Origin: Verrucomicrobiota bacterium
GTDB lineage: Bacteria; Verrucomicrobiota; Verrucomicrobiia; Chthoniobacterales; UBA10450
Assembly (NCBI GenBank): GCA_003219355.1
Contig: QHOQ01000159.1
Coordinates: 3,861-9,990 of the forward strand
DNA length: 6,130 nucleotides
Direction of reading: 5' to 3'
Positions within the stretch are counted from its first letter, which is position 1, and every line of letters starts with the position of its first letter. The position numbers and the translations under genes were made by a program. The notes under the pieces are model-generated. The model was not told where the DNA came from and did not search any database. It saw nothing but the letters and a program-made list of their open reading frames with translations. This document shows, piece after piece, positions 1-6,072 of the stretch.

Positions 1-1156
1 CCGCGCCGGCTTGCTCTAAAACGGACTTGGTTCGATTGCGCACCTCGTGCGCCTGCGTGTCGAGTTCGCGCACTCTGATGATGGCCGCGTCATGCTCGCT
101 TGGCGAAGATGCCGATGATCCGCTGGAGAGTGTGCGAATGGCGGCGCGTTTCTGTTCAAAGACATCGTTAAATTGCGTCTGCAAGGTCGCCAACTGCTGA
201 CCATACCCACGCTCGACTGCGCGTTCGTAGGCCGGCCGATTAAAATAAACCGGCGGTTTCTCGAATTGATAAAACATGAACACGAGCGCGCCGAGCAGCA
301 GAATAAAAAATTGCATCGGCACCTTCACCACAGTGTTGAAAAGCAATCCCAAACGACTCTCCTTCAGCGAACCCCCTGCGAGATAACGTTGCACTTGCGA
401 TTGGTCCGCCCCGAAATAGGAAAGTGCGAGAAAGAAGCCGCCAATCAGACCCGACCAGAAAGTGTAGCGTTTGTGCGGGTCAAACGAAAAATCAACCGCC
501 TCCAATTTTCCCATCTTGCCGGCCACGGACAAAGCATGACCGAACGGCAGCTCGGGCGATAATCGGTAAACTGCGACCGCAAACGCGATCGCCATGCCGA
601 TCAAGATCACAATCATCTGATACCGCTGCGTGATGCTGACGATCTTGGTCCCGCCCGCCACCGTGTAGATAATAACCAGACCACCAGCAAGCCAGATGGT
701 TAGGTTCAATCGCCACCCGAGCAAGGCAGACAGAACAATCGCCGGCGCATAGATTGTAATCCCAGCCGCGATTCCTCTTTGCACGAGGAATAAAAATGCG
801 CCGAGCAGTTGCGTCTTGCGATCGAATCGCTGGCCCAGGTATTGATAGGCTGTGTAAACTTTCAGCCGCTGATAGATCGGAACGAAAACTGCGCACACCA
901 CAATGAGCGCAAGTGGTTGCCCAAAATAATTTTGGATAAACCCGATCCCACTTTCGTAGGCCTGGCCAGGCATGGAAAGAAACGTGATCGGTCCTGCCTG
1001 CGTCGCGAGCACGGAGAGCCCGATCGTTGCCCAGCGAATGCTTGCGTCTCCCTTGAGGTATTGGCCCAGAGAAGGATCCCAGCGAGTTCGCCAAAGGCCA
1101 TACATCGGAATCGCCAGAATCGTGGCGACAAGCACGAGATAATCCAGCCGGTTCAC
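1..1156 (-). CDS. Sodium:solute symporter (SSS family), C-terminus cut by window edge
   Basis: This is an inner-membrane transporter of the SSS/SLC5 family, which couples Na+ entry to uptake of a small organic solute. 385 codons are visible without a stop before the window ends. The GTG start at 1156 lies inside the upstream gene's stop (GTGA overlap). There is no clear Shine-Dalgarno sequence before it, so translation probably depends on coupling. Visible family features are a first helix at about residues 4-21, a GPITFLSMPG segment (55-64), a TVAGGTK turn (165-171) and ITQRYQ (175-180). The family-typical DQSQVQRYLA (251-260) is followed by SLKESRLG and a hydrophobic helix (about 270-296). 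After FYQFEKPP (295-302) comes a long hydrophilic, probably helical stretch (about 305-385) rich in Q, E and R. I read this as the soluble insert seen in some SSS members of Bacteroidota, Acidobacteriota and Verrucomicrobiota. The family's later helices must lie beyond the left edge. The substrate is unknown. Family call is firm; solute is not. Confidence 0.93.
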   Translation of the reverse strand, partial: MNRLDYLVLVATILAIPMYGLWRTRWDPSLGQYLKGDASIRWATIGLSVLATQAGPITFLSMPGQAYESGIGFIQNYFGQPLALIVVCAVFVPIYQRLKVYTAYQYLGQRFDRKTQLLGAFLFLVQRGIAAGITIYAPAIVLSALLGWRLNLTIWLAGGLVIIYTVAGGTKIVSITQRYQMIVILIGMAIAFAVAVYRLSPELPFGHALSVAGKMGKLEAVDFSFDPHKRYTFWSGLIGGFFLALSYFGADQSQVQRYLAGGSLKESRLGLLFNTVVKVPMQFFILLLGALVFMFYQFEKPPVYFNRPAYERAVERGYGQQLATLQTQFNDVFEQKRAAIRTLSSGSSASSPSEHDAAIIRVRELDTQAHEVRNRTKSVLEQAGA

Positions 1157-1272
1157 AATAACCGGACGGTAAAGAGATAGAGCAGCGCGACCTCCAGAAC
1201 AAATAGGGAAAGCGCCAAGCCATATGCTTTGCGCCAGGAAAGCGCGTCCGGTTCGTTATCGCGCATGCTCAT
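1153..1272 (-). CDS. 39-residue single-span membrane micro-protein, putative symporter accessory subunit
   Basis: This tiny ORF is wedged between the PIG-L and symporter genes, overlapping each by four bases (ATGA with the upstream stop, GTGA with the downstream start). The product has a polar N-terminus (MSMRDNEPDA), a WRK motif at 13-15, one hydrophobic helix (about 16-36) and a short tail with a single Arg. The positive charge before the helix predicts the N-terminus in the cytoplasm. An ATG two codons in (1266) could also be used; a GGAA sequence just before the first ATG gives that second start the better spacing. The exact overlap at both ends, and an ORF running precisely from one gene to the next, argue that it is real. 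Small membrane proteins next to SSS transporters are known in other families (for example DUF485 beside acetate permease and DUF4212 proteins). A role in assembly or stability of the symporter is inference from that position. Confidence 0.72.
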   Translation of the reverse strand: MSMRDNEPDALSWRKAYGLALSLFVLEVALLYLFTVRLL

Positions 1273-3791
1273 TTTCCGAGCGACACCATATTGGCAAACA
1301 AGCGATACGCCCCCGGAACGCCGGCGGGCAACTGCCGAAACCACGAAAAACTCGTGTAGATAAAAAAGCCTTTGCCTGACTTCGCCACGAGGAGGCCGCC
1401 ATCGAGCGGCTTTTCCTTCGGATCGTTGCACGACAGAATCGGCGTCCAGACGGGATCCCACTTGTTAGGAAAATAGAGGCCACGTTCCTGCACCCAGCCC
1501 TCGAAATCCTTCGACGTGATTTTATTTGGAGTGGTCATAAGCGGATGGTTAGTCGCTAGAACACGCACCTCCGCATTTTCATCGGTAATGCGGTCGCGCG
1601 AAATTTCTAATGGATACGGCGCGATTTCCTTGGTTTTGAGATCGGCGGTGGTGTTATACTGCGCGATTGCAACTCCGCCATTTTTTACGTACTCAAATAG
1701 CTCCGGAAGCCAGGTGGATATTCGATCATCTGTGTTGTAGGCGCGGATTCCGAGCACTACGGCAGAGAACTGCGCCAGATTCTTCGCCGTTATATCGCCA
1801 TCGCTTAATATTTTCACCCTATAACCGATCTGTTGCAGGCTCTCCGGAACATCGTCGCCCGCACCAGGAATGTAACCAAGGCGTTCCCCTTTCTTGCGAA
1901 TATCCGCGCGAACCACTTTAACCTCCGCTGTAGGCATCAGGGTGTGAACGCCGATGTACGGATAGGAAATGCGCACGCGTCCGAACGAATATTTACGGCC
2001 GCCGATGGAAGCGATGGCGTGCAAAGTTCCCTCGCTATCTTGCTCGGGCGGTTTGACCGTAAATGCCGCCATCGCCTCTGCATTAGCTCCCTTCAGGTCG
2101 ATCTCAACAGCGGCGGGATCGACGTGCCAGCCAGCGGGCGCGGTCAATTTGAGTTGCCCCTTGATTGGCCCAGCCGCCGCGGTCACCCGCACTGGAACCG
2201 ACTTCACCTGATTCGTAGCAAACATCAGCACGCCGTTCGCGAAGTCCGTGAAAACAGGCGGCGCAATGACCAACGGCTGGCGCAATTCGCCCGCCACCGG
2301 ATCCACTGTGCGATACCTCGTATCGACAACATAACGAAGTTCCTGCCCGCTAACTTGCAGCGTTATCTCAATCGGAAAATGAGGCGGGTTGTCCGGCAGG
2401 CCGATAAATTTCTGATCATCGACCGCAAAGGTGCCGAGCGTTCCCGGCTGACGTAGCCAATAAGGCTGAGAATAAGGCGTGTTCTCCGGAATCTTGCATG
2501 ACAGATCTTTCGTGACGAGTTCGTTAGGCGGAAGCGGGGCATCAATCTTCATTGAGTCGCCGGAAAGAGGAAATCGCGCTTCCTGCAGTGTGACTGGAAT
2601 ATTGCAGCGATTAATCGCTTCTAGTTTGACGGCTGCGGTCTGCCCCGGTGTGATGTTCTCGTTGGTTGTCGACGCTTCCACATGCAACCCGAGACACGCG
2701 GCGATGATTCGATCCAGCTCCGCTTCCTTCTCCGGGACCCAACCGTCATCCTTAAGGCCGCTCAACGCTTGCCGGAGCTCCAACAGCTCAATTACCGATG
2801 CAGCCGGATCGGCTGGATGAAACTCCGAAGTGATCTGCCGAATCTTTGCGGCGACCGATTCCGAATTCGCGACCCGCGACCAGCTTGTATTCACGCCGTC
2901 GAAAAGCGCGCTCGTCATGGGCTGGCCTTCCAATAGTTTGAAATATTCCTTGCGTGCCCCGCGCCGCGGCGGGCTGCCAACGCCCTGGCTCTTGTGCATG
3001 CTCAGGCTGGCTGCGGCGATTTCCGTGTAGGCTTTGCCCAGAAGCGGATTGTAACCGCCGGCTTCCAGGATTGTCAGGCCGGCTGGATCGAATGGCAGGT
3101 TGCGGTTTGAGAAGAAAAATGGCGATGTATTCCAAACGAGTCGGGTCGGACGCCACGGTTTTACGAAAGCAAGTTGCGCCGGAAAACGATTCGGGTCGCT
3201 CGCGGCCGCGAACGCCTCCTGCGCCAGAATCGCCGAAGCAGTGTGATGTCCATGAGTCAGTTGATCCTCGGGACTAAAACGAGTCACCACTACATCCGGC
3301 CGAAACTTCCTAGTCACCCAAACTACGTCGGAAAGAATCTTGTCGTGATCCCAGATCCGCAGGGTTTCCTCCGCCGTCTTGGAAAATCCAAAATCGACCG
3401 CTCGTGAAAAGAATTGTTGGGCATGATCAAGCCGTCGAGCGGCCAGCAATTCCTCCGTTCGAATAATGCCGAGTCGCTCGCGTAATTCCGGTCCGATTAA
3501 GTTCTGGCCGCCATCTCCGCGCGTAATCGAAAGATAAGCCGTGTCGTAAAGTGAGCCGTTGGCCCAAAACGCCATTAGGTTTGTGTTTTCATCATCGGGA
3601 TGAGCCGCGAGGTAAAGCACCCGGCCAAGCACATTGAGTTTCTGCAGGGCGAGTTGAATCTCGCCACCACTCATCGGTTCGGGAAGTAACGGCGGCGCCT
3701 CAGCCGCACTGGCCACGGACAACGTCGCGGCCATGGCAACAGCGGTGGCTGTTCGCGAAGCGCGCGAAATCCTCTGGCACATCACGCGCAC
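1269..3791 (-). CDS. Secreted multidomain PIG-L (LmbE-like) family deacetylase
   Basis: The protein is predicted to be a zinc-dependent N-deacetylase of the PIG-L/LmbE fold, exported to the periplasm. An N-terminal signal peptide (about residues 1-31, with an Ala-rich core ending ASAAEA) precedes the catalytic domain (about 55-270). That domain carries the hallmark AHPDDE (63-68) and a distal HGHH (180-183), giving the usual His/Asp/His metal ligands and the Asp base. Known single-domain relatives (MshB, BshB, PIG-L) are 220-300 residues, so 840 is very long. Residues about 370-610 look like beta-rich modules, including an NEW3-like part with the APAGW motif (551-555). Residues about 615-840 resemble a Rossmann-like GATase/ThuA-type domain (FSAVVLGIRAYN, NGGVAIAQYN), with no Cys at the expected nucleophile elbow. 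The GTG start at 3791 is chosen because GGAAG sits six bases upstream; ATG at 3782 is the alternative, and both keep the signal peptide. Coupling to the downstream genes suggests it prepares or processes a solute for the symporter. Substrate unknown. Confidence 0.92.
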   Translation of the reverse strand: MRVMCQRISRASRTATAVAMAATLSVASAAEAPPLLPEPMSGGEIQLALQKLNVLGRVLYLAAHPDDENTNLMAFWANGSLYDTAYLSITRGDGGQNLIGPELRERLGIIRTEELLAARRLDHAQQFFSRAVDFGFSKTAEETLRIWDHDKILSDVVWVTRKFRPDVVVTRFSPEDQLTHGHHTASAILAQEAFAAASDPNRFPAQLAFVKPWRPTRLVWNTSPFFFSNRNLPFDPAGLTILEAGGYNPLLGKAYTEIAAASLSMHKSQGVGSPPRRGARKEYFKLLEGQPMTSALFDGVNTSWSRVANSESVAAKIRQITSEFHPADPAASVIELLELRQALSGLKDDGWVPEKEAELDRIIAACLGLHVEASTTNENITPGQTAAVKLEAINRCNIPVTLQEARFPLSGDSMKIDAPLPPNELVTKDLSCKIPENTPYSQPYWLRQPGTLGTFAVDDQKFIGLPDNPPHFPIEITLQVSGQELRYVVDTRYRTVDPVAGELRQPLVIAPPVFTDFANGVLMFATNQVKSVPVRVTAAAGPIKGQLKLTAPAGWHVDPAAVEIDLKGANAEAMAAFTVKPPEQDSEGTLHAIASIGGRKYSFGRVRISYPYIGVHTLMPTAEVKVVRADIRKKGERLGYIPGAGDDVPESLQQIGYRVKILSDGDITAKNLAQFSAVVLGIRAYNTDDRISTWLPELFEYVKNGGVAIAQYNTTADLKTKEIAPYPLEISRDRITDENAEVRVLATNHPLMTTPNKITSKDFEGWVQERGLYFPNKWDPVWTPILSCNDPKEKPLDGGLLVAKSGKGFFIYTSFSWFRQLPAGVPGAYRLFANMVSLGK

Positions 3792-3871
3792 GTCAGGCTT
3801 CCGGATTTAAACGCCCCGCCAAACACCATCGCTCCACGTCCGAGGATCGCTTGAACCGGCCTGCCTCTCCT
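3792..3871 (-). other. 80-base gap between the DUF2911/TPR and PIG-L genes
   Basis: The gap separates two same-strand genes. I see no hairpin followed by a T-run and no convincing promoter, so read-through from the DUF2911 gene into the PIG-L gene is plausible. An independent promoter cannot be excluded. Confidence 0.5.
3798..3802 (-). promoter_or_regulatory. Ribosome binding site favouring the GTG start of the PIG-L gene
   Basis: GGAAG lies six bases before the GTG at 3791, but 15 bases before the ATG at 3782. This spacing favours the GTG. An in-frame GTG at 3785 would have a 12-base gap. The choice changes only the first three residues of the signal peptide. Confidence 0.5.
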
Positions 3872-4936
3872 CTATTTGTTGATATCCTGTTTTGACTGGA
3901 GCCGATCGATCAGCGCTTTGATACTTTGCTTCTGCGCATCGGTAGGAGCGGCATTTTGTGCGTCCGTCGCCTCCGCCGCGGCGCCTGTAAAGTCGCCAGC
4001 CGCGGACTTGATGCGGGCCTGCGCCAAATGTCCGTAAACAGTTTGCGGAAACCGCTTGGCGACCCCTTGGAAAATTTCCATTGCTTCCGCACCCTTCTTC
4101 TCACTCTGCAAGCGCCGCCCATAGGAATACAGCTGCACCGGCGTAGCAATTTCGAGCGCATGATTCCACGCGGTTTTCGCCTCATCCGGTCGGTTTAGGG
4201 CTTTGAGGATGTCCGCTTTGGTGCTGAGGTTGTCGAATCTTTCCTCGTTCTGAACAGAGGCATCAGCCCAGCGCAACGCCTCGTCGAGATTGATCTTCCT
4301 AGTCAAACAAAATTGCGCACCTTCATCTAAACCCTGCCACGTAAATTGGCCGCGGCCCTTTAGTTGGGCTCGGATATTCTGCAGCGTCTGCTCCGAGTCC
4401 TTGATCGAGACGGTGAAAGGGACGGCTAGTTTTTCCCACTTCAGCGTCACCGCCGTCGATTCCGGCTTCAAATCTTCAAACTCGAATTCGAGCGCCTCTT
4501 TCATCTCGGCGAGCGGGCGGGGTTTCACATTTACGCGCAGAGCATCTTCATCCTGCTTGTAACTGTAGCTCCCCCACCCCGTGTTGGTTTTTGAAAAGAT
4601 CACCGTCCATGAATCCGGGTTCGGGATCATGTGCAACCCATAAGTTCCTTTGGCTAGCGGTTGTCCCTCCACTGAAACCGGATCGCTGAATTCAATCGTT
4701 GTGTTTTCATTCGCTCCCGCGCGCCAGACCTTACCGTATGGCACAAGGGCACCCCAAATCTTTCGTCCATTCACCAGGGGCCGATGGTAGGTGATTCTAA
4801 TGTCTGTAAGTGCAATGCGCTGCTTGACGTCGGCGGCTTGGCTTACATCTGGCAGGTTCAAATCGTTTTGAGCAAAAGCGGCTCCGGTCAATCCAAAAAT
4901 AGCAATACAAAGAATAGATGCCTTAGGTGTTTTCAT
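3872..4936 (-). CDS. Secreted DUF2911 protein with C-terminal TPR-like region
   Basis: The 354-residue protein has a clear Sec signal peptide (MKTPK, hydrophobic core, cleavage after AFA at about 22) and no lipobox. Residues about 28-178 match the DUF2911 domain. Its signature stretches are visible: YHRPLVNGRKIWG (50-62), LVPYGKVWRAGANENT (64-79), KGTYGLHMIP (96-105), WTVIFSK (110-116) and WGSYSY (121-126). Residues about 180-350 are helical with TPR-like spacing (AKTAWNHALEIA, AMEIFQGVAKRFP, AQARIKSAAGDFTGAAAEA), the arrangement usual for longer DUF2911 proteins. The biochemical role of DUF2911 is not known; the TPR part suggests protein binding in the periplasm. It is the first gene of the minus-strand cluster, 80 bases ahead of the PIG-L gene. 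The ATG at 4936 has no good Shine-Dalgarno of its own; a GAGAAGGG sits about 25 bases upstream (4969-4962), ahead of an 8-codon ORF that ends on this ATG. Confidence 0.9.
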   Translation of the reverse strand: MKTPKASILCIAIFGLTGAAFAQNDLNLPDVSQAADVKQRIALTDIRITYHRPLVNGRKIWGALVPYGKVWRAGANENTTIEFSDPVSVEGQPLAKGTYGLHMIPNPDSWTVIFSKTNTGWGSYSYKQDEDALRVNVKPRPLAEMKEALEFEFEDLKPESTAVTLKWEKLAVPFTVSIKDSEQTLQNIRAQLKGRGQFTWQGLDEGAQFCLTRKINLDEALRWADASVQNEERFDNLSTKADILKALNRPDEAKTAWNHALEIATPVQLYSYGRRLQSEKKGAEAMEIFQGVAKRFPQTVYGHLAQARIKSAAGDFTGAAAEATDAQNAAPTDAQKQSIKALIDRLQSKQDINK

Positions 4937-5319
4937 AATTTTGCGCGTCGTAGAATCATTACCCTTCTCAGATTTTTGGGCGTTCCGCTACCAGATAATT
5001 GTTTCTCTTCCGCCTTCACCCATCAACGCAAGAGCCGGTAACAAAGAAGTGGACAAAGGGATGAACGAGATTACCTCGCCAAAGCCGATGGATATTAGGC
5101 TGCGTCTCAGCCGTGGATTCTCGCGGACGAATAATCTTCGTTGCCGACGCGCATCGCAGCGCAAATCCCCCCTTCATTGTGCTTGCCGATGAAAAGCTAA
5201 CCGCTTTTGCGGAACTGGAATCGACGATTCGGGCTTGCGACGAATTGGCTTGACTGGTCCGATTCGAACGCGATGACAGTTTCGATTCGCCACGATCTGT
5301 GCTTGCGCGTATGTGCGCT
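4937..5319. other. Intergenic region between the NodB deacetylase and the DUF2911 cluster
   Basis: This ~380-base spacer lies between two minus-strand genes. It holds one plausible small plus-strand ORF (5113-5253). It must also hold the 3' end signals of the deacetylase transcript and probably the promoter of the four-gene cluster. I found no convincing -35/-10 pair for the cluster and no hairpin with a T-run after the deacetylase stop. An 8-codon minus-strand ORF (4959-4933) directly precedes the DUF2911 gene. The heptamer CGATTCG occurs three times (5225, 5260, 5283) without regular spacing. Confidence 0.6.
5113..5253 (+). CDS. Small ORF (46 codons, GTG start), possibly a frameshift-damaged conserved hypothetical gene
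   Basis: This is the only likely plus-strand gene. From the GTG at 5113 the frame reads GRIIFVADAHRSANPPF and then VLADEKLTAFAELESTIR, ending at TGA 5251-5253. The pattern IFVADAHR followed by ADEKLTAF.ELES.IR resembles a family of roughly 60-residue proteins of unknown function that I recall from Verrucomicrobiota genomes. That match is from memory and not verified. No good ribosome site precedes the GTG. A better-looking start (ATG 5061, with GTGGA seven bases before it) lies in another frame and encodes MNEITSPKPMDIRLRLSRGF. Joining the two frames near 5118-5127 would give a protein of about the expected family length. So the gene may carry a one-base insertion (or two-base deletion) and be decaying, or the short GTG form may be used. 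It converges on the NodB deacetylase gene. Confidence 0.42.
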   Translation: MDSRGRIIFVADAHRSANPPFIVLADEKLTAFAELESTIRACDELA

Positions 5320-6045
5320 TCAATGATAGGGCGATTGATGAATTATTTGCTCAACCGTTACAAACCGGTAGCCCCTTTCCTTCAATTTATCAATAACTCG
5401 AGGAAGAGCCTGAATAACGTTTTGCTGTGAGTAACCAATTTGAACATCTCCCCCGCCGTGCAGCAGAATAATTTGCTGACGCTTTTTCCCCTTCAAAGTG
5501 TTTCTGATAATTTGTTCAACGATAGCTTCGGAAGAAGTCCCCTGGTCATAGTCTCCAGCCGTAGTACCAGTACCGACATTCCAGAGCACCACGAAATATC
5601 CCATGTCTTTCAATTGTTGATCCATGCTAGGTGTGTGCATGCCAAATGGAGGTCGGAAATAGCGAGGATGAAGACCGGTAGCGTCCACGATCAAATTCTC
5701 CGCATGCCTAACGTCAGCCTCAAAGTCTACGGCTGGCATTTTGGATAGGAATTCCGAATGCGAATAACTGTGATTTCCGATTACGTGTCCCTCATTTACA
5801 ATGCGTTTCGCGATCGCTGGATATTTTTCCACATTCATACCAAGTAAAAAGAAGGTCGCCTGAACTCGTTCCTTCTTCAATATATCGAGGATCTGACTTG
5901 TTGCCTTCCCGTAAGGGCCATCATCAAATGTAAGGGCGACAAGTTTTGGCGAAACAATGTGATAAAGCCAAAAAGGACCTGCTATAACAAGAACTAACAA
6001 ACAGACTAAACTGCCTTCAAGTCTCTTTGTTTTCACCAGTTGCAT
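5320..6045 (-). CDS. Polysaccharide deacetylase (NodB homology domain), membrane-anchored or secreted
   Basis: The protein belongs to carbohydrate esterase family 4, metal-dependent enzymes that remove N-acetyl (or O-acetyl) groups from glycans such as chitin oligomers or peptidoglycan. From the ATG at 6045 it has 241 residues: a short basic N-terminus (K5, K7, R8), a hydrophobic segment (about 11-31) acting as signal or anchor, then the catalytic domain to the end. Motif 1 TFDDGP (39-44) supplies the catalytic and metal-binding Asp pair. Motif 2 NHSYSH (91-96) supplies both metal-binding His. Motif 3 is RPPFG (131-135), and motif 5 LLHGGG (194-199) has the late catalytic His. Motif 4 is atypical: LWNVGT followed by TTAGDYD, without the common D-x-x-DW form. 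The frame extends to a TTG at 6072, but that start lacks a ribosome site and adds a polar stretch. Hand-sampled G+C is about 40%, lower than the PIG-L and symporter genes. Glycan substrate not determinable. Confidence 0.92.
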   Translation of the reverse strand: MQLVKTKRLEGSLVCLLVLVIAGPFWLYHIVSPKLVALTFDDGPYGKATSQILDILKKERVQATFFLLGMNVEKYPAIAKRIVNEGHVIGNHSYSHSEFLSKMPAVDFEADVRHAENLIVDATGLHPRYFRPPFGMHTPSMDQQLKDMGYFVVLWNVGTGTTAGDYDQGTSSEAIVEQIIRNTLKGKKRQQIILLHGGGDVQIGYSQQNVIQALPRVIDKLKERGYRFVTVEQIIHQSPYH

Positions 6046-6072
6046 TATAGATTCACGGTGAAGGAGACACAA
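6044..6072 (-). promoter_or_regulatory. Candidate sigma70-type promoter overlapping the NodB deacetylase start
   Basis: A perfect TATAAT (6049-6044) stands 17 bases after TTGTGT (6072-6067; three of six matches to TTGACA). The -10 box overlaps the ATG at 6045. If active, transcription would begin near 6037, so the ATG would be lost and the GTG at codon 4 (6036) would sit at the very 5' end, as in a leaderless message. The box may equally be a chance match, with the true promoter further upstream. Confidence 0.3.

Noticed and set aside
173..562. 129-codon plus-strand open frame opposite the symporter
   Set aside because: Composition is typical of an antisense shadow, with no ribosome site and no recognisable motif.
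492..1223. 243-codon minus-strand open frame over the symporter
   Set aside because: It is another frame of the same strand. The symporter frame gives recognisable SSS motifs and helices, while this one gives Arg/Ser/Cys-rich sequence with no hydrophobic pattern.
1833..2456. 207-codon plus-strand open frame opposite the PIG-L gene
   Set aside because: The product is Arg/His-rich with no domain pattern, and it lies wholly antisense to a well-supported gene.
4937..5060. Promoter for the four-gene cluster
   Set aside because: Partial boxes exist (TATCTG, TAATGA on the minus strand), but none has a -35 partner at 16-18 bases, so no site is called.
5225..5289. Three copies of CGATTCG as a possible repeat or operator array
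   Set aside because: Spacings are irregular (35 and 23 bases), flanks do not match, and the first copy lies inside the likely small ORF; chance is a sufficient explanation.
5254..5319. Terminator between the convergent small ORF and the deacetylase
   Set aside because: Only 4-base stems such as GCGC-GTATGT-GCGC are visible, with no T-run on either strand.
6046..6072. TTG at 6072 as the deacetylase start
   Set aside because: There is no ribosome site before it and it adds nine residues ahead of the basic/hydrophobic N-terminus; ATG 6045 (or GTG 6036) fits better.
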